From the NCBI RefSeq assembly GCF_001418325.1, contig NZ_LIPN01000028.1, positions 1 through 64,000 on the forward strand: 64,000 nucleotides of DNA, written 5' to 3'. Position 1 is the stretch's first letter; every line of letters begins with the position of its first letter. The translations under genes were made by a program, and so were the position numbers. A model generated the notes under the pieces. The model ran no database searches. It was given only the letters and a program-made list of their open reading frames with translations, and had not been told where the DNA came from. Origin of the DNA: Streptomyces atriruber (GTDB taxonomy: Bacteria > Actinomycetota > Actinomycetes > Streptomycetales > Streptomycetaceae). This document shows, in pieces, positions 45,687 to 55,133 of the stretch.

Positions 45687-46361
45687 ATGTCACGAGCAGC
45701 ACTCCTCGTCCTGGCCGACGGCCGCTTCCCCGCCGGCGGGCACGCCCACTCCGGCGGGGCCGAGGCGGCCGTCAAGGCGGGCCGCATCACCGGCGCGGCA
45801 AGTCTGGAGTCCTTCTGTCGGGGGCGGCTGCACACCTCCGGTCTGGTGGCGGCCGCACTGGCGGCGGCCGCCGCCCTGGGCGTCGCCCCGGGCACTCTGG
45901 ACGCGGCGGCGGACGCCCGCACGCCGTCGGCCGCCCTGCGCCACGCCGCGCGGCGCCTCGGCCGACAGATGACCCGGGCCGCCCGCGCCACCTGGCCGCA
46001 CCCCGAACTCGACGCGCTGGCCCGGCAGTTCCCCAAGGGGGCGCACCAGCCCGTCGTCCTCGGCCTCGCCGCCCGCGCCGCGGGACTCGGCCCCGAGGAC
46101 GCCGCGTACTGCTCGGCGTACGAAGGGATCAGCGGCCCGGCGACCGCCACCGTGCGGCTGCTCAGCCTCGACCCCTTCGACGCCACGGCAGTCCTGGCCC
46201 GGCTCGCGCCGGATGTCGACGACGTGGCGCTCCGGGCGGCCGAGGCCGCGAGACGCGTCGTCGACGAGGGCGTCGACGCGCTGCCCGCGGCCTCCGCGCC
46301 GCTCCTGGAGATCAGCGCGGAGGCGCATGCGGCCTGGCCCGTGCGGCTCTTCGCGTCCTAG
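45687..46361 (+). CDS. ureF: Urease accessory protein UreF
   Basis: 224-residue accessory protein that, with UreD and UreG, delivers nickel to the apo-urease. It has the family start LLVLADGRFPAGGHAHSGGAEAAV, a helical middle and FPKGAHQPVVLGLAARAAG. The ATG is 29 bases after ureC with only a weak ribosome-binding site. No ureE gene is present, which is usual in Streptomyces clusters of this type. Confidence 0.92.
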   Translation: MSRAALLVLADGRFPAGGHAHSGGAEAAVKAGRITGAASLESFCRGRLHTSGLVAAALAAAAALGVAPGTLDAAADARTPSAALRHAARRLGRQMTRAARATWPHPELDALARQFPKGAHQPVVLGLAARAAGLGPEDAAYCSAYEGISGPATATVRLLSLDPFDATAVLARLAPDVDDVALRAAEAARRVVDEGVDALPAASAPLLEISAEAHAAWPVRLFAS

Positions 46362-46444
46362 CGGCGAGTCCCGGCGGCGACACGCCTCCCCCCATCCCCT
46401 CCCGTACGACTGGCAACACCGGCACCACCTGAAGGAGCAGAAGC

Positions 46445-47124
<680 letters not shown>

Positions 47125-47128
<4 letters not shown>

Positions 47129-47997
47129 CGGTGGACCTCGCCTCGCGGGTGGCCACGGACGCGGAGGGCGACGCGCATCCCGGCGACGCACGCACCGGCG
47201 ACATGCGTGCCGCCGCCACGCGAACCGGCGGCGTACGAACCGGTGGCGCGGGCATCCGCGCCACCGCCCGCGTCGAGGCGCGCGCCGACGGCCGCGGCGG
47301 AGTCGCCCTGCCGGTACTCGACGGAGAGGGCCCGCTCGCGCTGCGCCGCACCCGCTCCACCGGCCCCACGGCGCGCGTCACGCTCGTCGGCGCGATGAGC
47401 GGCCCCCTGGGCGGCGACCACCTCACCGTTAAGGCCGCCGCCCACGAGGGGGCGGCACTCCACATCGACTCGGCGGCAGCCACCATCGCCCTGCCGGGCC
47501 AGACCGAGACGGCGGCGCACTACGACGTGCGCCTCACGGTCGCCGACGGCGCCGAACTGCGCTGGCTGCCCGAGCAGTTGATCTCCGTGCGCGGCAGCGA
47601 CCTGCGCGTCACCACCCGCGCGGAGGTGGCGGCCGGGGCCCGTCTGGTGCTGCGCGAGGAGCAGGTGCTCGGCCGTACGGGCGAGGAGCCGGGCCGCCTC
47701 ACCAGCCGCCTCGCCGTCCGCCGCGCGGATCGGCTCCTGCTGGACCAGGAGCTGGCCTGCGGCCCCGGCGCACCCGGCGGCTGGGACGGCCCCGCGGTCC
47801 TGTCCGGTCATCGCGCGGTCGGGCAACTCGTCGTCGTACGCCCGGAGTTCGAGCAGTCCCCGCCGCAGCCCGAGCTCCTGGGGGAGTGGGCCGCACTCAC
47901 TCCGCTCGCAGGCCCCGGTGTCCTGGTCACCGCTGTCGCGCCGGACGCGCTCCTGGTGCGCCGGGTGCTGGACGAGGCGGTGCGACGGCTGAGCTGA
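47125..47997 (+). CDS. ureD: Urease accessory protein UreD
   Basis: 290-residue scaffold (UreD/UreH) that holds UreF and UreG on apo-urease. Recognisable parts are [31 protein letters not shown] and [15 protein letters not shown]. The first 50 residues are a loosely repeated, Thr/Gly/Arg-rich stretch ([18 protein letters not shown]) not typical of the family. I take the ATG at 47125, overlapping the ureG stop, over the GTG at 47110. Confidence 0.88.
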
Positions 47998-48029
47998 GCC
48001 GATCCACGCGGGGCGGTAATGGGGCCCGT

Positions 48030-48332
48030 TCGGCGCGATTCGGCTCCGCGCTCCTGGACCGCATCCGCACCGTGCTGCGCCACGAACAGCAGCTGACGGG
48101 CGAGCTCTCCCACGAACTGCGCACACCGCTCACCCGGATCGTCATGGAACTCGACTGGTGGCGATCCCGCCCCCGCACGGACGCCGACACCCGGGCCGCC
48201 GTGGAGGTGATCGCCGAGGTCGCCCGGTCCATGCGCACCATCTCCGGCACCGTCCTGGACGACGCGCGAGTGAACGCCCTCACTGCTGCCCGTGCTGGCC
48301 TACGGACTGCTCCAGAAGACGGCCGCGAGTAG
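48030..48332 (+). pseudogene. Sensor histidine kinase remnant (HisKA domain)
   Basis: About 90 residues of a two-component kinase remain. The dimerisation/phosphoacceptor helix is RIRTVLRHEQQLTGELSH then ELRTPLTRIVMELDWW, with the H box histidine in ELSHELRTP, followed by the second helix to VLDDARVNAL. The sensor and HAMP parts upstream and the ATP-binding domain downstream are missing. The frame has no credible start. Homology stops near 48290, about 200 bases before an unrelated gene pair, so the kinase was probably cut by an insertion or deletion at this point. Confidence 0.8.
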
Positions 48333-48507
48333 AGTCGTACGACAGCGTTGACTTAGCGCCGTGCCAGCGGGGCGGTCGGCCGCCCGCGCTGCACGTTTGT
48401 GATCGGCGGCACCGCTGGCACTCAGCGTCCAACGGGTCGCGGCATCGGGCCCGGATGACGCCCGCCAGGACCACGGCACGGACACGGCGGCGCCGCCATC
48501 CGGCCTA

Positions 48508-49716
48508 CTAGTAGTAACCCTTGGCGCCAGTTCGACGCGTCCGACAGCGAACACTCAAAGGGCCCCGCTTGAAGGCGCGGGGGACTGGAGCCGACGCGTA
48601 GGCTCGCGCCGTCTCCAGGAGGAACGCCTTCTCACCCTCGAGGTCCACGTTGTCGAATCTGACGACGCCGTCGGTCGGCTGCCGACGGGGCAGGCCCGCC
48701 AGTTTGGCTCTGCGAGCTTCTCTCATCACGTATGCGAGTACCGCCGCGTCGGATTTGGCGGCCGGGATGCGCGACGCGGCCACCTGGCGGCGCGCACGAT
48801 TCAACATTTCGGCGGCCACGTAGTCGCTAAGGACGAGGATGGCATCGCAGGTCTCGATCATCTTGCGGTACAGCAGCAGGCGGTGCGGGACGGAAGGCCA
48901 GAGGACGTCGAGGAGTCTGGACCGGTTCTTGGCCAGGGCGACGTGCGGTGCAGCGTCCACCAGGTCGTGCCACAGGGGCCACAGACGCCAGGTGGTGACG
49001 GCGTCGGCGAGCGTCCGCCCGACCACGAGAACGGAGGACACAAGGATGGCCGCCGCTCTGAGGAAACCGTGCAGATTCATCACCAGGGGCATGACGGACA
49101 TTGGCCAACGGGTGCCAGAGGCGAGGCGCAGGAGAAGGGCCAGCCAGTACACCCCGACGAGTGCTGTGCCGAGTCCGAACAAGTGCAGACTCACTCGGAG
49201 CGAGCGGGTGTGCGCACGCGCTCCATACCGCCAACAGACGTACACACAAGCGACGTTGGCGGCGAGGTGGGTCGTCATCAGGATCAGCCAGTACGGGAGG
49301 GAGAAGATCGGATCGCCGAAGGCGGGCGGAATTCCGTGCTCACCATGGGAGGCGGACGTCGCGTCGAGTACGGGCAGCACGGTCATGGTGACGGCCACCG
49401 CGACACACAGGGTCCGCCGGAGGCGTCGGCTGCCGGTGGTGGAGACGACGAAGTAGAGCACGGCGCCGGCGGACAGTACCCCGAACATGTTCCTCGCCAG
49501 CGAAATGTGCAGGTCCGGCCCGCAGGCGGCAGTCGTCAGGCGGACTCCGACCGGGGAATTCAGTGTCATGGCGGTGGCCGCGGTCGCCACGGCCAGCCAA
49601 AGGCCACGCTGTCGCGGCGAGCGAATGGCGCCGGGCAGTCGTACGAGAATGGCGAACCATAGGGTCACGATGCTGGGATAAGTGAGCGATCGGCCGAAGT
49701 CGCTCAGCTCATTCAT
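48508..49716 (-). CDS. MAB_1171c-like membrane protein
   Basis: 402-residue protein with about seven transmembrane segments in the first 240 residues and a cytoplasmic C-terminal part. It fits the putative transporter group named after MAB_1171c (DUF6545), common in Streptomyces, with the N-terminal SLTYPSIVTLWFAILVRLPGA and RRLRRTLCVAVAVTMTVL. Its start overlaps the ImmA-like protease gene by eight bases; such pairs are usually accompanied by an XRE regulator, which is absent here. The real function is unknown. Confidence 0.75.
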   Translation of the reverse strand: MNELSDFGRSLTYPSIVTLWFAILVRLPGAIRSPRQRGLWLAVATAATAMTLNSPVGVRLTTAACGPDLHISLARNMFGVLSAGAVLYFVVSTTGSRRLRRTLCVAVAVTMTVLPVLDATSASHGEHGIPPAFGDPIFSLPYWLILMTTHLAANVACVYVCWRYGARAHTRSLRVSLHLFGLGTALVGVYWLALLLRLASGTRWPMSVMPLVMNLHGFLRAAAILVSSVLVVGRTLADAVTTWRLWPLWHDLVDAAPHVALAKNRSRLLDVLWPSVPHRLLLYRKMIETCDAILVLSDYVAAEMLNRARRQVAASRIPAAKSDAAVLAYVMREARRAKLAGLPRRQPTDGVVRFDNVDLEGEKAFLLETARAYASAPVPRAFKRGPLSVRCRTRRTGAKGYY

Positions 49717-50230
49717 CTGCCGATGCCTCTATCCCCAGAGACGCAGCCAACTTGCCCGCGACGCTGCGCGGTCGGTTCTGGGCCGCGTCGTCCGCGCTCG
49801 TCCTGATGAGGCTCGCGAGCATCTCCGCTTCCCTCTCCTGGCGCGTGGTGTAGTCGGTGCGTCCGAGAAGGCCGGTCACCAGGCTGGCATCCAGATCAGG
49901 CAGCAGGTCTCCGAACATGTGGGTGTCTTTCGCGCCCACCGCATGATGGTTGAAAAGCAAGTGGCCGATCTCGTGGAGCACGATGTGCTCCTGGTGTACG
50001 CGCGACGTCATGCTCTCGTAGAAGATGTGGTCATCCGTCGTGGTCGCGATCCATACTCCGCAGGTTCCGGACAATGAGGCCTGCCGTGGCAGAGGGTGGA
50101 GGTGGAGTTCTCTGCCGCGTCGGTCGGCGATACTCCGGCACAGCGCATCGACCGAGAATGGACGCGGAAAATCGATCTTGTCGACCTCCGACTGACAGTA
50201 CCGACGCAGCCTGAGGTACCTGCGCGACAT
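49709..50230 (-). CDS. ImmA/IrrE-type (M78) metalloprotease-like protein
   Basis: 173-residue zinc-metalloprotease-like protein. The HExxH motif is His86-Glu87-x-x-His90 in VLHEIGHLLFNHH, and a downstream EREAEM near residue 150 may give the third zinc ligand. ImmA/IrrE proteins cleave repressors in response to stress or a phage signal. The MAB_1171c-like gene downstream overlaps by eight bases, so the two form an operon. The usual XRE substrate is not next to it. A signalling or defence role is inferred. Confidence 0.82.
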   Translation of the reverse strand: MSRRYLRLRRYCQSEVDKIDFPRPFSVDALCRSIADRRGRELHLHPLPRQASLSGTCGVWIATTTDDHIFYESMTSRVHQEHIVLHEIGHLLFNHHAVGAKDTHMFGDLLPDLDASLVTGLLGRTDYTTRQEREAEMLASLIRTSADDAAQNRPRSVAGKLAASLGIEASADE

Positions 50231-50808
50231 GGCTTGTTAACCGCCCTTCCTCCGACACTGTCGATGGGCGGTCACATAGCCGGTAAAGCACTGTTCAGCC
50301 CCCGCTGCCCGCCTTGCGATCAGAGAGAGGCAGCCCGTCACCTCAGGTATGGCTGCGATCTGTCCACCCAAAGCGAATCGCTGCCCCGCAGGTTGTTCCC
50401 CCGTATCGGATAAAAGCCCCACTCGCTGCCCAGCATGACGGCCTGGTTACTAGCGATCAGTGCATACGTAAATGGGTACCGATCTCAGCCAAAGTGAACA
50501 AGTATGATCTCGGACAGCCTGATCTCGTCGGACCGGGATGCATACCTCCCCTCCTTGGGCGGATCGGGTTGACGCCGAAGTATCCAGCTCCTGCGTTCCG
50601 CCCGGACGTCACCTGCGTCACCTTGGTCCGGGAGTCAAACGCGTGAGCCGTCTTCGTGCCTCTCCCTGCCGAGGTGAGCGGCCTACGCGACATGGCTGGA
50701 TTTTGCCCCTCCGCTGAGGCCCGAGGGGATATCTGCTCGCGCGAGAGGCCGGGCTGGCCGTGCCGTCGCGGTGACCGCGTGATGATCTCCCACTAGGCTT
50801 CCTTTTCG
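50231..50808. other. Intergenic region between the M78 gene and the ABC exporter
   Basis: No gene recognised in 578 bases. Base composition is visibly less GC-rich than the bio and ure regions. Short frames on both strands (for example 50314-50646 plus) show no family features. The promoters of the divergent M78 and ABC genes must lie here; a TAGGCT at 50794-50799, ten bases before the ABC start, is a possible -10 box. Confidence 0.6.
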
Positions 50809-52644
50809 ATGCCTGAATCAACGATGCGACGGAATGTTCCTTCTCAACGGCCTTCTGCGGCACGTTCACTGCTCTGCCTGTGGCCCTATGTGAGACCGGT
50901 AAGAAACCGTGTGTTCGCCGCATCGCTCCTCGCGGTCATCGCCTCATGCATCGCTCTCATCATGCCATTGGTCTTGAAATGGATGGTGGACGGGCCGGTC
51001 AGGGAAGGACATACGGCCGGGGTGTGGCTCGGTGGCGGAATCCTGTTGCTTCTCGGTGTCGCTGAAGCCGCGATTTTCGGAACGCGGCGGCTGCTGGCCG
51101 CGCGTCCGCTGGCAGCGGTGGAGGCGTCCATGCGTGACGCTCTTTACAGTCATGTGCAGCGACTGCCCCTTTCCTTCCACGACCGTTGGCCTTCGGGGCA
51201 GCTGCTCGCACGGGGCACCACGGATTTGCGTTCTCTCCATACGTTTCTGTCCTTGCCCTTGACCTTCCTGCCGGTCAACGTGGCGACCCTGCTGGTGGGT
51301 TGCACGCTTCTCCTGGTGCAGAACTGGTTTTTGGCTCTGGTGTTCCTCATTCCGGTGCTGCCCCTGGTGGCCCTCGGGTACTTCCTGGAGTCGCGCTACG
51401 CGCTCGCGTCGCGCCGGGCACGGGACCAAGGCAGTGATCTGACGACCCTTGTGGTGGACTCGGTGCTGGGCGTCCGTGTCATCAAGAGCTTCGGCCACCA
51501 TCGCCATCTGACGCGGGCCTTCCGCCTGCGCGCCCACCGCCTGCGCGGCACGGAACTGCGCAAGGCCCGTGTGCTGGCCGCCCTCTCCGCGCTGCTGGTG
51601 GCCCTGCCGGAGGCGGCGCTCGGAGCGGCAGTCGCAGTAGGCGCGGTGCAGATCGCGGACGGAGACCTGTCGGCCGGGACCCTTCTCGCCTTTCTCGCCA
51701 TCGCGCTGGAGATGCGACCGGCGGTGACGTCCACCGGGCTCCTGCTCGCCATGAGCGGTGAGGCGGCGACGGCAGCCGACCGGTTCTTCGACGTGCTGGA
51801 CGAGCCCGCCCCCGCAGACGCGGTAGCCGGGTCACCCATGCGGCGCACGCCTGCCGGTGCACCGCCTGCCGCGCTCACCTTCGATCATGTCGAGTTCCGC
51901 TACCCGGATGCTCCGGCGGGCGAACCGGCCGTCCTCAGGGGCGTCGACCTGCGGCTCGCTCCTGGCGAGACTGTGGCCCTAGTGGGTGCCACCGGCAGCG
52001 GCAAGACCACGCTGGCCGCGCTCGTACCCCGCTTGCACGAACCGACCGGCGGCCGGGTCCTCCTCGACGGTCAGGACGTCACCACGCTGCCGCGGGCGGA
52101 GCTGCGGGGTCAGGTCTCCGTTGCCCTGGACGAACCCACTCTGTTCTCCGCATCGGTCGCCGAGAACGTCCTGCTGGGCGCCGACCACGCCGACGAGCAC
52201 GACCTCGCAAGGGCTCTGCACATCGTCCAGGCACACGACTTCGTCCAGGAACTGCCGCACGGAGTGCACACCCCTCTTGGGGAGCACGGCATGAACCTCT
52301 CGGGCGGGCAGCGGCAGCGGCTCGCGCTCGCCCGCGCGGTCGTCGGCGAACCCCGACTGTTGATCCTCGACGACCCGTTGTCGGCCTTGGACATCCATAC
52401 CGAGTCGCTCATCGAGGCAGCGCTCCGCAGCGTCCTGGCCACGACGACAGCTTTGGTCATCGCCCACCGACCGTCGACCGTGCTACTCGCCGACCGGGTG
52501 GCCCTGCTGTCCGGTGGCCGCATTGCTGCCGTCGGCAACCACGACGAACTCCTGCATGGCAATGAGGAGTACGCATTACTCATGACCGCCCTGGGCTCTG
52601 CCGGGAACCTGCTCCACTCCGGCGGAACAGGAGAGTTCCGATGA
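50809..52644 (+). CDS. ABC exporter half-transporter with degenerate catalytic site
   Basis: 611-residue type IV exporter: six-helix membrane domain (about 20-320) and a nucleotide-binding domain (about 355-590). Walker A is GATGSGKTT and the signature LSGGQRQR is canonical, but the Walker B motif reads LLILDDPLSALD, with Asp replacing the catalytic glutamate. With its overlapping neighbour it should form a heterodimer with one active and one degenerate ATP site. A TTA codon at 52576-52578 could make it bldA-dependent. No Shine-Dalgarno precedes the ATG at 50809, so it may be leaderless or start at a nearby ATG (50824). Likely exporter for the adjacent biosynthetic operon. Confidence 0.92.
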   Translation: MPESTMRRNVPSQRPSAARSLLCLWPYVRPVRNRVFAASLLAVIASCIALIMPLVLKWMVDGPVREGHTAGVWLGGGILLLLGVAEAAIFGTRRLLAARPLAAVEASMRDALYSHVQRLPLSFHDRWPSGQLLARGTTDLRSLHTFLSLPLTFLPVNVATLLVGCTLLLVQNWFLALVFLIPVLPLVALGYFLESRYALASRRARDQGSDLTTLVVDSVLGVRVIKSFGHHRHLTRAFRLRAHRLRGTELRKARVLAALSALLVALPEAALGAAVAVGAVQIADGDLSAGTLLAFLAIALEMRPAVTSTGLLLAMSGEAATAADRFFDVLDEPAPADAVAGSPMRRTPAGAPPAALTFDHVEFRYPDAPAGEPAVLRGVDLRLAPGETVALVGATGSGKTTLAALVPRLHEPTGGRVLLDGQDVTTLPRAELRGQVSVALDEPTLFSASVAENVLLGADHADEHDLARALHIVQAHDFVQELPHGVHTPLGEHGMNLSGGQRQRLALARAVVGEPRLLILDDPLSALDIHTESLIEAALRSVLATTTALVIAHRPSTVLLADRVALLSGGRIAAVGNHDELLHGNEEYALLMTALGSAGNLLHSGGTGEFR

Positions 52645-54791
52645 GTAAGTCGCCTCTCACCCGACCGAACGGAACCGTTCACTCCAATCCCATCGACGGA
52701 GCCGAGCTCGGCCAGGACGAGCTTCCGGCACCCGAGCACGCGGCACGGTCGCTGCTGGCGTCCCTCGTCCGTCCGCGACGTGCTCTGGTCTGGCTGTCCG
52801 GACTCCTCCTTCTGCTGCAGCGTGGGGCGGCGCTTGCGGGCCCGCTGCTGGTGGCCTACACCATCGACCGGGCGGTTCCCGCTCTGCGAACGGACGAGCC
52901 CGGCCCCTTCGTCCGGGCTGTCGTCGGCTACCTCCTCTGTGCGGTGGCCGCCGGCTTGCTGCAGTACGCCTACGTCACCGTGGCCGCCCGGATCAGCCAG
53001 GACGTGTTGCTGGATCTGCGCGTACGCCTGTTCGCACACACCCAGGAACTGAGCCTGCACTTTCACGAACGGGTCCCCTCCGGTCTGCTCGTCTCCCGGG
53101 CAACCAATGAGGTCGAGGCGCTGCGAGAACTGCTCGACGAAGGGCTCGAAAAGATCGTCGGCGCCGCGATGTCCACTGCCTACATCACAGTCGTCCTGAT
53201 GTGGCTCGACTGGCGCCTCGGCCTGGCCGCGGTGCTTGTCGTCGGGCCACTCTCCTTGACCATGCGCTCCTACAGGCGCCGCGCTTCGGCGGTGTATCGC
53301 GAGCAGTCGAACGCGATGGCGCGCGTCGTCACCAAACTGGCCGAGACTCTGGATGGCATCCGTACGGTGCAGTTGTACCGCCGTGAGCGGTACAACTCCG
53401 CAACCTTCACCGCACTCAACGGCCGACACCAGCGGGTCAATGGTGACGCGGGGCTGGAGATGGCCCGTTACGTCACGCTGTCGCGGCTGGTGGCCAACAT
53501 CGCGGTCACCGCGTTGGTGTTGTGGGGCGCTCACCGGGTTGCGTCCGGCGGACTCGACCTCGGCGTCTTCGCCGCGGCGGTCCTCTATCTGCGGCAGCTG
53601 TACGACAACCCGCTCAAGCTCGGCGGCGTGGCCGAGGCCTATCAGTCGGCGGTCGCCTCTCTGGAGAAGATCGCCGCCCTGCTCGCCCAAGGGTCGACGG
53701 TCCCCGAAGCGCCCCGGCCCCTGCCCCTGCCTCAGCCGACCCGTTCGGACCGAGGCCGAGGCCGCGTGGTGACCTTCGAGGGGGTGAGCTTCGCCTACCG
53801 GACAGGAGGTGACGCACTGACCCGTCTCGACCTCCACGTCCCCGCGGGGCAGACTGTCGCCGTGGTCGGGCGGACCGGTGCGGGCAAGTCCACGCTGGCC
53901 AAACTGCTGGCCCGGTTCTACGATCCCGCGACCGGCCGGGTCCTCGTCGACGGTGTGGATCTGCGGGATCTGTCCGCTGACGACTTGCGCCGCACTGTGA
54001 CGATGGTGCCGCAGGACGCCTTCCTCTTCTCCGGCTCGGTGGCCGAGAACATCGCCGTCGGCAGGCCCGAGGCTGACGCGAACGCCATCGAAGGCGCGGC
54101 GAGGGCCATCGGAGCGCACGACTTCATCGCCGCACTGCCAGATGGCTACGCCACTGATGTCCGCAGCCGCGGCGGCAGGCTGTCCGCCGGGCAGCGACAG
54201 CTCGTCTCCCTGGCCAGAGCACTGCTCACCGACCCTGCCGTCGTGATCCTCGACGAGGCGACATCCGCCCTGGACATTCCCGGCGAGCGGGCCGTGCAGC
54301 ACGCCATGCGCACCGTGCTGCACGGCCGTACAGCGCTCCTCATCGCCCATCGCCCCGCTACCGTCGAGATCGCGGACCGCGTAGTGGTCATCGACGGCGG
54401 GAGGCTCGTGACGGACAGTACGGTCGCCGAACTCCTGGCGCAGCCGCCCCGGTTCGAGAAGATCCGGCGCGCGTGGTCACCTGCCGAGGAGGGCGGAGCG
54501 TTAGGTCGACAGGAGCACGTTCACCGCCATTCCCCCAATGATCAGGCTGGACACCAGACCGGTCACCACCTGGCCGCGTCGGCCTGTGATGAGGCGGCCG
54601 AACATCGCGCCGCTGACCGCGAGCAGGACGAACCAGCTCGCCGACGCGGTGAAGACGGCCACCACGTAGCCGCCCTCCGCCGCGGGCTCGACACCTCTCC
54701 CGTCCTGTCTGCTGACGACGAGGCTGGCGAAGTAGATGATCGTGAAGGGGTTGAGGAGCGTCATGGCCAGGAACCCGATGAACGCTCCTGA
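52641..54791 (+). CDS. ABC exporter half-transporter, catalytic partner, with readthrough tail
   Basis: 716-residue partner, starting in an ATGA overlap. The membrane domain covers about 35-340 and the nucleotide-binding domain about 375-610. Walker A is GRTGAGKST and Walker B VVILDEATSALD has the catalytic glutamate, whereas the signature is LSAGQRQ, a change from LSGGQ. This complements the first subunit. Homology ends near AWSPAEEGG (about 54498); the frame then continues about 97 codons antisense through the LysE gene with a low-complexity charged tail. The tail is probably not selected, and a frame change near 54490 may have removed the original stop. Confidence 0.9.
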   Translation: MSKSPLTRPNGTVHSNPIDGAELGQDELPAPEHAARSLLASLVRPRRALVWLSGLLLLLQRGAALAGPLLVAYTIDRAVPALRTDEPGPFVRAVVGYLLCAVAAGLLQYAYVTVAARISQDVLLDLRVRLFAHTQELSLHFHERVPSGLLVSRATNEVEALRELLDEGLEKIVGAAMSTAYITVVLMWLDWRLGLAAVLVVGPLSLTMRSYRRRASAVYREQSNAMARVVTKLAETLDGIRTVQLYRRERYNSATFTALNGRHQRVNGDAGLEMARYVTLSRLVANIAVTALVLWGAHRVASGGLDLGVFAAAVLYLRQLYDNPLKLGGVAEAYQSAVASLEKIAALLAQGSTVPEAPRPLPLPQPTRSDRGRGRVVTFEGVSFAYRTGGDALTRLDLHVPAGQTVAVVGRTGAGKSTLAKLLARFYDPATGRVLVDGVDLRDLSADDLRRTVTMVPQDAFLFSGSVAENIAVGRPEADANAIEGAARAIGAHDFIAALPDGYATDVRSRGGRLSAGQRQLVSLARALLTDPAVVILDEATSALDIPGERAVQHAMRTVLHGRTALLIAHRPATVEIADRVVVIDGGRLVTDSTVAELLAQPPRFEKIRRAWSPAEEGGALGRQEHVHRHSPNDQAGHQTGHHLAASACDEAAEHRAADREQDEPARRRGEDGHHVAALRRGLDTSPVLSADDEAGEVDDREGVEERHGQEPDERS

Positions 54792-55133
54792 CGGCCGGGT
54801 CAGTACCCCTTTGGGTGTTGGCCGCTCCGCATCGCCGTCGCGTCTGCGTCGCAGTGCCGTGACGGCGATCCGCACCGCAAGGGCAAGCAGCACCAGGGCG
54901 GCGATCCAGCTCAGCGGTGTGGTGAACGGCTCGATGGCCCTTGCCGCCGCCGCACCCCCGACCACGGCCACCACCGCGTAGACGCCGTCGGCGGTGGCGA
55001 TGCCGAGTGCCGCAAGAACGCCGACGCGGAGTGAGATCTGGGCGGCGAGGCTGATCATGAGTACTGCTATGGCCCCGACAGGAAGGGCCAGCGCATAGCC
55101 GGCGACCAGGCCGGAGACCATTGCGTCACGCAT
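54501..55133 (-). CDS. LysE-family amino-acid exporter
   Basis: 210-residue inner-membrane protein with about six helices: GLVAGYALALPVGAIAVLM at the start, the conserved LLNPFTIIYFASLV block around residue 125, and a final hydrophobic segment. LysE/RhtB proteins export amino acids and related small cationic compounds. The ATG at 55133 overlaps the methyltransferase stop by eight bases; an alternative is the ATG at 55121. It is the last gene of the minus-strand operon and its TAA stop lies inside the convergent ABC gene. Its presence suggests that the product or an intermediate is amino-acid-like. Confidence 0.9.
   Translation of the reverse strand: MRDAMVSGLVAGYALALPVGAIAVLMISLAAQISLRVGVLAALGIATADGVYAVVAVVGGAAAARAIEPFTTPLSWIAALVLLALAVRIAVTALRRRRDGDAERPTPKGVLTRPSGAFIGFLAMTLLNPFTIIYFASLVVSRQDGRGVEPAAEGGYVVAVFTASASWFVLLAVSGAMFGRLITGRRGQVVTGLVSSLIIGGMAVNVLLST

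Noticed and set aside
50314-50646. 110-codon plus-strand frame in the intergenic region before the ABC genes
   Set aside because: No ribosome-binding site, no family resemblance, and an opposing frame of similar length in the same bases.
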